Part shown: positions 37,877-46,422 of the stretch, in pieces | Numbering within the stretch: the first letter of the stretch is position 1 | How the letters are laid out: each line of letters opens with the position of its first letter | Source of the DNA: Granulicella sp. 5B5 | Lineage (GTDB): Bacteria > Acidobacteriota > Terriglobia > Terriglobales > Acidobacteriaceae | Direction: 5' to 3' | Length of the DNA stretch: 64,000 nucleotides | Assembly (NCBI RefSeq): GCF_014083945.1 | Contig: NZ_CP046444.1 | Coordinates: 248,001 to 312,000 of the forward strand | Notes under the pieces: model-generated | Databases searched by the model: none | Told to the model about the DNA's origin: nothing | What the model saw: the letters and a program-made list of their open reading frames with translations, nothing else | Program-made: the position numbers and the translations under genes

Positions 37877-38581
37877 ATGATGCCAAGGTCGCTCAAACTC
37901 GCCGTAATCTTTACGACAGCCACCGCCTTCGCCCAATCCTCGCTCCCGCCCAATTACAAAAACATCCTCTCGAACCCCGACGTCCTCGTCATGCACGTCC
38001 ACTACGCCGCGCACGAGTTCGTCCCCATGCACGACCACCCCGCCGTCCCCACCCTCTACGTCTACCTCAACAATAGCGGCGAGATCGACATCATCCACGA
38101 GGCTCCCGACGGCAGCAACGGCGACATCGCGCACCGCCCACCCACCCATGCTGGAGCCATGCGCCTCGCTCCCGCCATCGCTGAGCGCCACAGCATCAAA
38201 TCTAACTCCGACACCCCGTCAGACTTCCTCCGCGTCGAGTTCCAGCACCTTGCCTTCCCCAATCTCCCCAAGGAAGGCAAGCGCATCCCCGCAGACACCG
38301 CCAGCGTTCCCGGCGCCACAACCGTCTACGCGGACGCATCTCTCCGCATCACCCGCCTCATCTGCCCACCCGATCACCCCTACGCCCCCTTCAAGGCCCC
38401 TGACCGCTCGCTCCTCATCGCTCTCGACCGCACCGACCTCACCACAGACAACTCACCCACCACTCTCCACACTAGAGACGTCACCTGGCTCCCCGCCAGC
38501 CCCACCACCACTTATACCCTCGCGCCCAGCACCGAGGCAGTCCTGGTCTCCTTCCTTACTCCAGCGCCGACAATCAATTAG
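37877..38581 (+). CDS. Secreted cupin-like protein
   Basis: 234 residues; GAGGAG precedes the double ATG. Signal peptide (SLKLAVIFTTATAFA). A cupin-type beta fold is suggested by MHVHYAAHEFVPMHDHPAVP followed by TLYVYLNNSGEIDIIH, with His residues that could bind metal. A second, degenerate half follows (ICPPDHPYAPFKAP). Two-cupin proteins of this kind have unknown substrates. Followed after 31 bp by a DoxX gene. Confidence 0.7.
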   Translation: MMPRSLKLAVIFTTATAFAQSSLPPNYKNILSNPDVLVMHVHYAAHEFVPMHDHPAVPTLYVYLNNSGEIDIIHEAPDGSNGDIAHRPPTHAGAMRLAPAIAERHSIKSNSDTPSDFLRVEFQHLAFPNLPKEGKRIPADTASVPGATTVYADASLRITRLICPPDHPYAPFKAPDRSLLIALDRTDLTTDNSPTTLHTRDVTWLPASPTTTYTLAPSTEAVLVSFLTPAPTIN

Positions 38582-38612
38582 CGTCACCCGCTTCCAGAGC
38601 ATCCAATTCAAC

Positions 38613-39071
38613 ATGGCCACTTCGCCCCGCCCCGCGCCCATCTCCATCTCGAGCAAAGACCAGCACCTCGCCTACATCCTCCTCCGCCTGCTCACCGGCC
38701 TCGACTTCTTCGGCCACGGCTTCGCGCGCATCTTCACCGGCACCCACCTCTCCGGCTTCGCGCAAGGCATGGTCAAGAACATGGCGTCCACCCCGCTGCC
38801 ACCATCACTCACGCTCGCCTCCGGCTACGCCATCCCCTGCACGGAGCTTCTCATCGGCATCCTGCTCCTGCTCGGACTCTTCACCCGCAGCGCCCTCGTT
38901 CTCGCGTTGCTCCTCATGTGCATGCTCATGTTCGGCATCACCCTCAAGCAGGACTGGGCCACCGCCGGCACGCAACTCGGTTACGGCTTCGTTCTCGCCG
39001 CTCTGCTCTTCGCCCGACCTCGTTACGACCTCTCCTGGCCCGCGCTCTTCTCCACCCTCGTCCAACGCTAA
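38613..39071 (+). CDS. DoxX-family membrane protein
   Basis: 152 residues with four predicted membrane helices: LLRLLTGLDFFGHGFARI, LASGYAIPCTELLIGILLLL, SALVLALLLMCMLMF and YGFVLAALLFARP. It matches small DoxX/quinol-oxidase-subunit-like proteins. The open frame extends upstream past 38500 but overlaps the cupin gene, so the internal ATG at 38613 is taken. Function in acidobacteria unclear. accA follows. Confidence 0.82.
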   Translation: MATSPRPAPISISSKDQHLAYILLRLLTGLDFFGHGFARIFTGTHLSGFAQGMVKNMASTPLPPSLTLASGYAIPCTELLIGILLLLGLFTRSALVLALLLMCMLMFGITLKQDWATAGTQLGYGFVLAALLFARPRYDLSWPALFSTLVQR

Positions 39072-39086
39072 GCTCTTCCATCGCTT

Positions 39087-39096
39087 ACAATCGAAC
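39087..39096 (+). promoter_or_regulatory. Possible -10 element before accA
   Basis: CTTACAATCGAACAGG, 14-20 bp ahead of the accA ATG, resembles the TACAATAG boxes upstream of ileS and the TonB gene. No good -35; AGGTATCTC supplies the ribosome binding site. Confidence 0.4.
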
Positions 39097-39107
39097 AGGT
39101 ATCTCAG

Positions 39108-39968
39108 ATGGCAGAAAACACGGCTCCAAAATCCGCACCTCCCGCCGCCACAGTCGTCCCGGAGGCCTGGGTCAGAACCGAAGCAGCGCGGCACCCGCAA
39201 CGACCACACCCGATGGACTACATCGAAGCCCTCTTCACCGATATCAGCGAGATTCACGGTGATCGCCAGTTCGCCGACGACGCCACCATGGTCTCCGCCA
39301 TGGCCCGTTTCCACGGTGAACCCGTTCTTGTCGTCGGCAACCGCAAGGGCCGCAGCCTCAAAGACCGCATTACCCTCCGCTTCGGCCAGCCCGACCCGGA
39401 AGGCTATCGCAAGGCGCTCCGCTGCATGAAGATCGCCGAAAAGTTCGGCCGCCCCGTCTTCCTCTTCATCGACCTCGTCGGCGCCTACCCGGGGCTCAGC
39501 GCCGAAGAGCGCGGCCAGGGCGAAGCCATCGCCCGCAACATCCGCGAGATGTCCCGCCTCCGCGTCCCCACCATCGCCACCATCACCGGCGAAGGCGGCT
39601 CCGGCGGAGCCCTCGCTCTCGCCGTCACCGACCGCGTCCTCATGCTCGAGAACGCCATCTACTCCGTCATCACCCCCGAGGGCTGTGCCGCTATCCGCTG
39701 GAAGGATGCCGGCAAGAAGCAGCAGGCCGCCGCCGCCCTCCGCTACACCGCCACCGATGTCAAAATGCTCGGCTGCGTCGACGATGTCATCCCCGAGCCC
39801 GAAGGCGGCACCCACAACGACCCCGCCCTCGCCATCTCCCTCGTCAACGAACGCCTCATCCAGCACCTGGCGGAGCTGAAGCATCAAACCATTGATGACC
39901 TCATCGCCGCCCGCTACAACAAGTTCCGCAACATGGCACAGTTCTATACCTCGGTCTCCAGCGTCTAA
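39108..39968 (+). CDS. accA: Acetyl-CoA carboxylase carboxyltransferase alpha subunit
   Basis: 286 residues. With AccD it transfers the carboxyl group from biotin-AccB to acetyl-CoA, the first step of fatty acid synthesis. Seen: MDYIEALFTDISEIHGDRQF, PVFLFIDLVGAYPGLSAEER, the oxyanion-type GEGGSGGALALAVTDRVLML, and YSVITPEGCAAIRWKDAGKK. About 30 residues shorter than E. coli AccA: the N-terminal coiled segment is replaced by a short Pro/Ala stretch. accD is not adjacent. Confidence 0.96.
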   Translation: MAENTAPKSAPPAATVVPEAWVRTEAARHPQRPHPMDYIEALFTDISEIHGDRQFADDATMVSAMARFHGEPVLVVGNRKGRSLKDRITLRFGQPDPEGYRKALRCMKIAEKFGRPVFLFIDLVGAYPGLSAEERGQGEAIARNIREMSRLRVPTIATITGEGGSGGALALAVTDRVLMLENAIYSVITPEGCAAIRWKDAGKKQQAAAALRYTATDVKMLGCVDDVIPEPEGGTHNDPALAISLVNERLIQHLAELKHQTIDDLIAARYNKFRNMAQFYTSVSSV

Positions 39969-39989
39969 TTACTCGGAGCGCTACTGAAG

Positions 39990-40057
39990 TGTTATCTCGA
40001 CCGGAGCAGGACAGCCTTATCGTCCTGCGTAGCGGAGAGACCTGCTTCTCCCTCAGC
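39990..40057. repeat. Dispersed repeat, TCTCGACCGGAGC family
   Basis: TATCTCGACCGGAGCAGGAC then the inner palindrome AGGACAGCCTTATCGTCCT, then GCGTAGCGGAGAGACCTGCT. Same frame as 32957 and 44390 with a different inner stem. Confidence 0.75.
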
Positions 40058-40089
40058 CACAGATTCTTCCCCAGGCCGCTATAAGACCG

Positions 40090-41169
40090 ATGAACTTTCC
40101 ACCCCCGCCACCACCGCCCGGCTCCATCCGCTCCGCCCCGCCGCGCTCTCTCAACTTCGGACTCTTCGTCCTCGCAGGCCTCTGGGTCATCGCCGCCAAC
40201 CGCCTCGCGGACTCCGCCGCCCAGGGCATCATCGCCAGCCTCCCCATCAACCCCATCGCGCCGCTGCTGGCCCCGGCCTTTCTGCTCTTTCTGCTGGTCC
40301 TCGGCTTCAACGCCATCTCCCGGCTGCACACCCACACCGGCTCGCTGCTCGCCATCACCGGCCTGCCCAAGCGCCCCACGCAGGGCGAAGAGTTCCAGCG
40401 CGGCATCGCACTCGGTTGGGCCATCACACTCATCGCCGTTCTGCCTATGATGCTCATCGGCGCCCTGCATCCTGAGTTCTGGCTCGGCCCCCGCAACTGG
40501 TTTCCCACCGTCGTCTCTCTCGCCACCATCGCCATCGGCACTCTCGCCGCGGAGGTCGCCTTCCGTGGCTACCTCTACTCCCGCCTCACCGCCGCCATCG
40601 GCACCGTCGCGGCAACGCTTGTCGTCTCGTTTATCTACGCGATCACCTCGCTGCTGCACCCCAACAGCACCGGCCTCAGCATGACGGTCGCGTTCTTCAC
40701 CAGCATCCTTCTCTGCATCGCCTGGCAGCGCACGCACGGCCTCTGGATCGGCTGGGGCCTGCACTTCGGCTGGGCCGCCACCACGGCCATCCTGCTCGGC
40801 CTGCCCACCGCGGGCGACGCCAGCCTGCCCACGCTCCTCACCACCTCCACCAGCGGCCCCGACTGGCTATCCGGCGGCGCCTACGGCCCTGACGCGGCCT
40901 TCTTCACCCTCATCGTCCGCGTCTTCGCCATCATCGCGCTCTACCGCATCACCCGAGACTACGCCTGGAACTACACCCACCGGCCCATCGTCTCCGCCGG
41001 CTATCCCATGGACATCCCGCCACCCGCCGCGCACACCGCCATGGAGCAGGCCGCCGCCCCCGCACCGCTCGTCCAGATCCTGGCCTCCACCCCCGCAAAC
41101 CCCTCCACCATGCCGGTCATCGAAGAGCACCTCCGCTCCACCCAGCCTCCCGACTCGCCCACCGAATAG
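40090..41169 (+). CDS. CPBP-family intramembrane metalloprotease
   Basis: 359 residues, about eight hydrophobic segments, no cleavable signal peptide. The CPBP signatures are AAEVAFRGYLYSRL (the first Glu of the usual EExxxR is Ala here) and GWGLHFGWAATTA (His motif 2/3). Proline-rich N- and C-termini flank the core. The family includes CAAX-processing-like proteases and bacteriocin immunity proteins; loss of one glutamate may reduce activity. No operon partner. Confidence 0.82.
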   Translation: MNFPPPPPPPGSIRSAPPRSLNFGLFVLAGLWVIAANRLADSAAQGIIASLPINPIAPLLAPAFLLFLLVLGFNAISRLHTHTGSLLAITGLPKRPTQGEEFQRGIALGWAITLIAVLPMMLIGALHPEFWLGPRNWFPTVVSLATIAIGTLAAEVAFRGYLYSRLTAAIGTVAATLVVSFIYAITSLLHPNSTGLSMTVAFFTSILLCIAWQRTHGLWIGWGLHFGWAATTAILLGLPTAGDASLPTLLTTSTSGPDWLSGGAYGPDAAFFTLIVRVFAIIALYRITRDYAWNYTHRPIVSAGYPMDIPPPAAHTAMEQAAAPAPLVQILASTPANPSTMPVIEEHLRSTQPPDSPTE

Positions 41170-41170
41170 C

Positions 41171-41215
41171 CTTTCCTCCGCGCCCTCTGCGTTAAAGCCG
41201 TTGTCGTTGCTTTTG
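41171..41215. repeat. Short CTCTGCG-type repeat
   Basis: TTTCCTCCGCGCCCTCTGCG followed by TTAAAGCCGTTG. Same class as the 14284 and 44465 stretches. Confidence 0.45.
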
Positions 41216-41328
41216 CTTCTAAGCAGGGAAGCAGCACCAAACCCTGTTCATCCCCTCAAACACCCACTTGCACAACACCACGCATTAGGAGCAAACTGCA
41301 CCCATCCGGCTTCCACAGGGGGTGTCGC

Positions 41329-42465
41329 ATGGCACGGTCTTGCCCGACTCCGCTCCCGACCGTCGCAGCCTTCCTAGCGCTGCTCACGCTCCCTCTCGTA
41401 TGCCGCGCCCAGGTCTTCGTCGTCGGCGAAAAGACCGCCACCGAAGACGTCATCACCGAGTTCCACCCCACACACGTCCCGCTCTCCGACTACCTCCTCG
41501 ACGAGCGCGGCCGTCAGGACCTCATCCGCAACCTCGAAGCCGAGCAGGGTTTCGCCCACCGCGAGCTGCCCCTCGGAGCCGGCCTCACCCTCATCGCCAA
41601 CGGCAACATGTCCCCCTCCAAAGAGGCCTACAAGCAGATGCTCTACGAAAAGGGCATCTCCGCCGGCCTCGGCGACCGCATGGTGATCTCCGCACTCCAC
41701 TTCAAGCCCGACAGCATCGTCATCGACTTCAACGGCGGCCCCTACGCCAAGCACCGCTTCCTCTCCCACGTCTACCTCAACGACACCCCCCTCGCCATCG
41801 AAGGCCCCATCGCCACCGGCTGCCGTGTCACCCTCGTCTTCGAGGGCGGCGTCCCTCAAATCTCCGCCGCCGAAGTCAAAGCCCTCCTCCAACCTCTCGT
41901 CGACTTCAAAGCCCGCTCCGCCGTCGAAGCCTATACCGACACCCTCACGCCCCAGGTCCGCTCCGCCGTCGAGCAGCACGAGGTCCTCGTCGGCATGGAC
42001 CGCCGCATGGTCCTTGCCGCCCTCGGCCCACCGCTCACCAAACACCGCGAGCACGTAGACCCCAACGACGACGCCTCCGCCGTCTACGAAGAATGGATCT
42101 ACGGCCAGATGCCCCAGCCCATCCAGTTCGTCCGCTTCCGTGGCGGCCGCGTCGTCCGCCTCGAGATCGCCGCCATCGGCAAGCCCATCGAAGTCCGCGA
42201 CAAGAACGAGATCGGCGGCCCCGAAGAACCCGCCCTCCTCGCCCGCAACATCAACAACGGCGACGCCCCCACCAACACCGATACCGGCGGCACCCGCAAG
42301 CCCCCCACGCTCCGTAAACCCGGCGAAGTCCTCGACACCCCCTCGCGCGTCGGCAAAGTCAACATGCCCGACGACACCCCGCCCAAACCAATCCCCCCGC
42401 CGCCCGGCACCACCCCTGACCCGCCGCCACTCCCACAGTTCGCGCCCAGCAGGGAATCCAACTAG
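41329..42465 (+). CDS. Secreted protein of unknown function with proline-rich tail
   Basis: 378 residues; signal peptide (about 1-27, LALLTLPLVCRA). A mixed alpha/beta region (FHPTHVPLSDYLLDERGRQD, ALHFKPDSIVIDFNGGP) is followed by an SmpA/OmlA-like hint (VLVGMDRRMVLAALGPPLTK and EEWIYGQMPQPIQFVRFRGG). The last ~70 residues are Pro/Asn-rich and likely disordered (PPKPIPPPPGTTP). I cannot name a function. Confidence 0.75.
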   Translation: MARSCPTPLPTVAAFLALLTLPLVCRAQVFVVGEKTATEDVITEFHPTHVPLSDYLLDERGRQDLIRNLEAEQGFAHRELPLGAGLTLIANGNMSPSKEAYKQMLYEKGISAGLGDRMVISALHFKPDSIVIDFNGGPYAKHRFLSHVYLNDTPLAIEGPIATGCRVTLVFEGGVPQISAAEVKALLQPLVDFKARSAVEAYTDTLTPQVRSAVEQHEVLVGMDRRMVLAALGPPLTKHREHVDPNDDASAVYEEWIYGQMPQPIQFVRFRGGRVVRLEIAAIGKPIEVRDKNEIGGPEEPALLARNINNGDAPTNTDTGGTRKPPTLRKPGEVLDTPSRVGKVNMPDDTPPKPIPPPPGTTPDPPPLPQFAPSRESN

Positions 42466-42509
42466 GTTCCGTATCTCGCCCCCAAACACCTCCGCCAGCA
42501 ATGCAGCCG

Positions 42510-42551
42510 TGGCGAAACTTAGCTTCCTTCGCGCCCTTCGCGGGAGCCTTT
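42510..42551. repeat. Short TTCGCG/CTTCGCG repeat
   Basis: GTGGCGAAACTTAGCTTCCT followed by TCGCGCCCTTCGCGGGAGCC. Same class as 14284. Confidence 0.4.
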
Positions 42552-42749
42552 GACGGCAGCAAATCACACCGTCCGCAGCCAAATCGTGTAAACTGACAGA
42601 CGAGCGTTTACCACGGTCTTCGCCTCGCCATTCCTCTCCTCGGCACAGCCCACCAGCCAGCCAGACTCCAGGAACCAGCAAGGTCGGCGCGCGTTCAGCC
42701 GCACGAAGCCGGGCAAGCCACATATCTGTTTCTCAAGGGAGATTCACCA

Positions 42750-42929
42750 ATGGCAAAGATTGCCAAGACCGGCGACCGTAAGAAGGTCATGGATACACAG
42801 AAGAGCACCGATTGTCCCAAGTGCTCCAAGCCCACGCGCATCGTCAAGCGCGTCAAGGACCGCGAGCGCGGCGTCCCCGGCGGCGTCTATATCTCCTGCT
42901 CCGCCTGTGAGTTCTTCGAAAAGCTCTAA
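42750..42929 (+). CDS. Small zinc-ribbon protein (59 residues)
   Basis: ATG 42750 with AAGGGAG upstream and a strong terminator just after the stop. The protein is very basic at the start (AKIAKTGDRKKVMDTQK) and carries two CxxC pairs: CPKC near residue 24 and CSAC near 52, separated by a basic loop (RIVKRVKDRERG). That is a zinc-ribbon layout. It may bind nucleic acid or ribosomes, but no specific family is recognised. Own leader of about 280 bp (42466-42749) with a possible promoter. Confidence 0.75.
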   Translation: MAKIAKTGDRKKVMDTQKSTDCPKCSKPTRIVKRVKDRERGVPGGVYISCSACEFFEKL

Positions 42930-42952
42930 ACCATTCCTTTAGTACACCGCAA

Positions 42953-42983
42953 GGGCGCGACTCCGGTCGCGCCCTTCGCTTTT
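42953..42983 (+). terminator. Rho-independent terminator
   Basis: GGGCGCGAC (42953-42961) pairs with GTCGCGCCC (42966-42974), four-base loop, followed by TTCGCTTTT. Confidence 0.85.
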
Positions 42984-43009
42984 GCGGTTCAGATTCCATT
43001 CGGCCACGA

Positions 43010-43090
43010 CTGGGGTACCCCGAGGCTTCAGCCTCGGGTCTCATAGCTGGGCAAAGAGAGGGCAGGGCTTTAGCCCTGAGGTTTGCTTTC
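43010..43090. repeat. REP-like palindromic repeat pair
   Basis: GGGTACCCCGAGGCTTCAGC followed by CTCGGGTCTCATAGCTGG, then CAGGGCTTTAGCCCTGAGGT. Almost identical in plan to 9198 and 46240. Confidence 0.85.
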
Positions 43091-43359
43091 TTCTGCCATC
43101 TCTACTGCAGTCATTTCGACCGACCTCTAAGCGCAGTTGAATAAGGAGTGGAAAGCCTAGCAGTTTGAGTGCCACAACCACTCGGAAATCCCCACCGTTC
43201 TCCACATGAAATCTCTGCAACATGACCTTCGTTTTGCCTCTTTCAGGCGTCTCATCACTGTGCCGTCCGGGTCGATGTACCAATGGGGGTCCATCCACTT
43301 GACGATCCTCTCTCCAGAAGAGGAAACTCCCTGACGGTACGAACAGGAATCACTTCATC
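43091..43359. other. Gene-free stretch with possible coding debris
   Basis: After the repeat and a short TCATTTCGACCGACC relic (43108), minus-strand codons read DPHWYIDPDGTVMRRLKEAK in one frame and GKTKVMLQRFHVENGGDFRV in the next, both soon ending. This may be the remnant of a small gene; no family recognised. Confidence 0.3.
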
Positions 43360-44289
43360 ATGGCTACGAGCACCATCGTTTCATCCACCTCCCCTGAACT
43401 CTTCGCCTCCACGCCTCTCTTCACCCGCCCCACATTCCTCATGTGTCCGCCCGAGTGGTACGGTGCCGACTACGTCCTCAATCCATGGATGAGCGCTGGC
43501 CGCTCCGGCAAGCCCCATACCTTCTCCCGCGATCTCGCCTTCGCTCAATGGAAGGGCCTCCACAACGTCCTCCGGTCCGTCGCCGACGTCCGCCTCATCC
43601 ACCCCGAGCCTGGCTGTCCGGACATGGTCTTCATCGGCCATGCCGGCCTCGTCCACCACGGCGTCGCCGCCGTCTCCAGCTTCACCTGCACCGAGCGACA
43701 GCCCGAGGCCACCTACCTCCGCCGCTGGCTCGCCGGCCACGGCTTCCTCCTCTGGGAGACGCCCCGCGAGACCGCCTTCGAGGGCGAGGGCGACCTCTCC
43801 TTCGACGCCGACGGCAAGCGCCTCTGGGCCGCCCACGGCGTCCGCACCTGCAAGTCCTCGCACCGCCACGTCGCGGATGCCTGGCACCTGCCCGTGCACT
43901 CTCTGCACCTCACCGACCCCCGCTTCTACCACCTCGACACCTGCTTCACCCCGCTCCACGACCCCGCCGGAGACGGCGGCTTCCTGCTCTACTACCCCGG
44001 TGCCTTCGACGCCGCCTCCTTGGCGCTCATCGAAGCCGCCTATCCGGCAGGGAAGCGTATCGCCGTCAGCGAAGCCGACGCCACCCGTATGGCCTGCTGC
44101 GCCCTCAACCTCGGCCACACCGTCTTCACCGGCGACATCGGCCGCGAGCTAGCCGCCCGTCTCTTCGATGCCGGCTTCGACGTCGTCCAGCTTGAGCTCT
44201 CCGAGTTCATCAAGGGCGGCGGCGGCGCCAAGTCCCTCACCCTGCGCCTCAGCGACCTCCCAGTCACCCACGGCGCCATCCACCCCTAA
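43360..44289 (+). CDS. Arginine deiminase/dimethylargininase-superfamily protein, catalytic Cys replaced by Ser
   Basis: 309 residues of the guanidino-modifying (pentein) fold. RPTFLMCPPEWYGADYVLNP near the start, GEGDLSFD (acidic substrate residues), FYHLDTCFTPL with the catalytic His, and the C-terminal nucleophile region FIKGGGGAKSLTLRL. In active relatives the residue before the LTL is Cys; here AAG TCC gives Lys-Ser, so hydrolase chemistry is doubtful. No arginine catabolic genes are adjacent. AGGAA precedes the ATG. Confidence 0.82.
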   Translation: MATSTIVSSTSPELFASTPLFTRPTFLMCPPEWYGADYVLNPWMSAGRSGKPHTFSRDLAFAQWKGLHNVLRSVADVRLIHPEPGCPDMVFIGHAGLVHHGVAAVSSFTCTERQPEATYLRRWLAGHGFLLWETPRETAFEGEGDLSFDADGKRLWAAHGVRTCKSSHRHVADAWHLPVHSLHLTDPRFYHLDTCFTPLHDPAGDGGFLLYYPGAFDAASLALIEAAYPAGKRIAVSEADATRMACCALNLGHTVFTGDIGRELAARLFDAGFDVVQLELSEFIKGGGGAKSLTLRLSDLPVTHGAIHP

Positions 44290-44460
44290 CCCCCAAAACT
44301 CTCGGGTGCCCCATTCATGACGACAGTCTCATCGTCGGCATGAGTGGGGTATCGAACTTTAGAACGAAGTTCGGTCACTCTCCCCAAGAAGCCGTCATTT
44401 CGACCGAAGCATCGCGGCCTCATCGCGATGCGTAGGGGAGAAACTCCTGTATTTGTCTTT
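44290..44460. repeat. Repeat cluster: GGGTGCCCC palindrome and TCATTTCGACCG copy
   Basis: GGGTGCCCCATTCATGACGA with GTCGGCATGAGTGGGGTA (44312-44352), related to 11305-11365. Next to it is a TCATTTCGACCGAAGCATCG copy (44390-44455) with inner stem CATCGCGGCCTCATCGCGATG. Confidence 0.7.
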
Positions 44461-44464
44461 GCTG

Positions 44465-44530
44465 TTGCTTGTTTTCCTCTGCGACCTCTGCGGTCTTTTC
44501 CTTTGCGCCCTCTGCGTGAACGCCTTTGCC
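44465..44530. repeat. CTCTGCG/TTTGCG-type repeat
   Basis: TCCTCTGCGACCTCTGCGGT, then TTCCTTTGCGCCCTCTGCGT and GAACGCCTTTGCC. The longest copy of this class in the window. Confidence 0.5.
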
Positions 44531-44558
44531 GCAGCGAGAGCCGAAGGCGCGAGCGTAC

Positions 44559-44605
44559 AAAAGGCCCTGCACCCCGTCCGCTCGCGCACAGGATCGCAGG
44601 GCCTT
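44559..44605 (-). terminator. Hairpin terminator downstream of rlpA
   Basis: AAGGCCCTGC (44561-44570) pairs with GCAGGGCCTT (44596-44605). On the minus strand the stem is followed by TTGTACG after CCTTTTG. Confidence 0.7.
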
Positions 44606-44659
44606 CCGGCCTTGTTCTTGCCGTCATGGATTGTCGGCCTTGTAAAGGAAAACCGCTGT

Positions 44660-45253
44660 TTAGCGGTCTCCGACCATCGCTACCAGGCCCAGGTTCGGCT
44701 CAGGGCTCGGAACCGGGCTAAATACCGCAGGATCGTTGATCATGGGAAGTTCTGCTACCAGCTTCTTGGCCATGTGCGTATCCGACGGGGAGACGACTTC
44801 GATCTTCACCTTCGTAATCCCACTGAACTCCAGCCGCTTGCTGGCCGCGTAGGACAGGTCAGCTATCAGACTAGGAGCCACTGGCCCCCGATCATTGACC
44901 CGGAGAAAGACCGACTTCTTGTTGAACAGGTTCGTCACTCGAACCCACGTACCCAGGGGCAACGTCCGATGCGCACACGTCATAGCGTACATATCGTAAA
45001 TTTCCCCATCTGCTGTGGGATGGCCATGGAATCCTGGACCATACCAGGAGGCCTTCCCAATCTGAAACCAGTGATGCTTCGCAACGACGGTGGAATGTCC
45101 CCCACCTCTCATTGCCGTTACTCGTTTCACCGTAGGACTTGCGACGCCGATGGCTGACAAACCCAGGGACAGCGCCAGAAAACTACCGCTCTTCAAAAAC
45201 CTTCTGGTCTTGCCCTGCAGCTCACCCGCGACTTTCATCGTAGGATCACTCAT
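44660..45253 (-). CDS. rlpA: RlpA-like septal ring protein
   Basis: 197 residues. A hydrophobic N-terminal segment (about 20-40: FLALSLGLSAIGVAS) acts as anchor or signal; no lipobox Cys. The RlpA double-psi beta-barrel includes GKASWYGPGFHGHPTADGEI, MTCAHRTLPLGTWVRVTNLF and VFLRVNDRGPVAPSLIADLS, with the Glu/Asp region intact (HPTADGEI). There is no C-terminal SPOR domain. RlpA proteins are lytic transglycosylases or glycan-binding proteins at the septum. Its promoter reads almost directly onto the ATG (see 45261-45289), so it may be leaderless, or the Met at 45238 may be the real start. Confidence 0.88.
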   Translation of the reverse strand: MSDPTMKVAGELQGKTRRFLKSGSFLALSLGLSAIGVASPTVKRVTAMRGGGHSTVVAKHHWFQIGKASWYGPGFHGHPTADGEIYDMYAMTCAHRTLPLGTWVRVTNLFNKKSVFLRVNDRGPVAPSLIADLSYAASKRLEFSGITKVKIEVVSPSDTHMAKKLVAELPMINDPAVFSPVPSPEPNLGLVAMVGDR

Positions 45254-45260
45254 AAGGACT

Positions 45261-45289
45261 ATTGTCCTGTCCCTATATACCTAAGTCAA
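45261..45289 (-). promoter_or_regulatory. Strong promoter for rlpA, almost leaderless
   Basis: On the minus strand TTGACT (45289-45284), 17 bp, GACAAT (45266-45261), then AGTCCTT ATG. The expected transcription start coincides within a base or two with the annotated ATG at 45253. Confidence 0.7.
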
Positions 45290-45340
45290 ACAAAGCAAAG
45301 ACAATCGCATCTCCATTTTTCTTGCATTTTCCCGCTCACT

Positions 45341-46225
45341 ATGCTAGGTTTTTCTCAAGATCACAAGCGTCCCGTGACCCCAACCAGCAGCCCATCTCCG
45401 GCCGCAAAGCCCTTTGTCGCCCTCGCCATCGCCGGCTACGATCCCTCCTCGGGCGCTGGAATCACCGCGGATTTACAGGCGTTTCACGCCCATGGCCTCT
45501 TCGCCACCACGGCGATTACCGCGCTCACCGTTCAGTCCACACTCGGCGTCGCAGCCGTCGAACCCGTCTCCGGAGACCTCCTCCGCCGCACCCTCGAACA
45601 CCTCCAAAACGACCTTCCGCCAGACGGAATTAAGATCGGCATGCTGGGCAGCGCTGAGATCGTCTCCACCGTCGCCGAATTTCTCCGCTCAATCGCCCCG
45701 CGAACAACCTCTAAACCACCTATTCCCATCGTCTTAGACACCGTTCTGATCTCCAGCTCGGGCACCCGCCTCTTGGCCCCTCAAGCCCTCCAGACACTCC
45801 GCGAAGACCTCCTGCCCCTCGTCGGCTGGGCAACCCCCAACTGGCATGAACTGGCACTTCTGAGCGGCCAAGCGGTCACCTCAATGCCCCAGGGTCAGTC
45901 AGCAGCGACCGCCCTCATGAGCACCTATCCGACTCTTAACCTTATAGTTACGGGCGGCGACCAGGACCCGCCCACCGACCTCCTCTGCCTCGCCGACGGC
46001 ACCCTCCAAACCCTCTACGGCGAGCACATCGAAAGCCGCTCCACGCACGGCACAGGCTGCGCTTTTTCCACAGCTTTTTTGTCGAATTTAATCTTCAAAA
46101 AAACGCCTCTTGATGCCGCAAAATCGGCCAAACACTACGTCGCCGAAGCCATCCGCCGCGCCCCACCCATCGGCCACGGCAAAGGCCCACTCAACCTCCT
46201 CTGGCCGCTTCACGAAATCAGGTGA
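45341..46225 (+). CDS. thiD: Hydroxymethylpyrimidine/phosphomethylpyrimidine kinase
   Basis: 294 residues. Two-step kinase that makes HMP-PP for thiamine synthesis. Ribokinase-fold signatures: AIAGYDPSSGAGITADLQAF, TAITALTVQSTLGV, GMLGSAEIV, ATPNWHELALLSG, IVTGGDQ, then ESRSTHGTGCAFSTAFLSNL with the catalytic Asp position replaced by GTGC context typical of ThiD. N-terminal ~20 residues are an extra Pro/Ser-rich extension. Divergent from rlpA; thiS lies downstream beyond a repeat. No TPP riboswitch seen. Confidence 0.94.
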   Translation: MLGFSQDHKRPVTPTSSPSPAAKPFVALAIAGYDPSSGAGITADLQAFHAHGLFATTAITALTVQSTLGVAAVEPVSGDLLRRTLEHLQNDLPPDGIKIGMLGSAEIVSTVAEFLRSIAPRTTSKPPIPIVLDTVLISSSGTRLLAPQALQTLREDLLPLVGWATPNWHELALLSGQAVTSMPQGQSAATALMSTYPTLNLIVTGGDQDPPTDLLCLADGTLQTLYGEHIESRSTHGTGCAFSTAFLSNLIFKKTPLDAAKSAKHYVAEAIRRAPPIGHGKGPLNLLWPLHEIR

Positions 46226-46239
46226 GGCAATCCAGGCGT

Positions 46240-46322
46240 CAGCTCGGTACCCCGGGCCTTCAGGCTCGGGTCTCATAGCTATCCCAAAGGAGGTGGGCTT
46301 TATCCCCAAGGTTTGCTTTTCG
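46240..46322. repeat. REP-like palindromic repeat pair
   Basis: GGTACCCCGGGCCTTCAGGC then TCGGGTCTCATAGC and GTGGGCTTTATCCCCAAGGT: same plan as 9198 and 43010. Between thiD and thiS. Confidence 0.85.
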
Positions 46323-46422
46323 GGAGCTGTCAATCCTGACTGCGCTGCAAATCGGTCTCAAACGGCACAAACCACATCACTTATCGAAGGCAATCAAAAA
46401 CACTTTTTCCCACCCAAACGCT

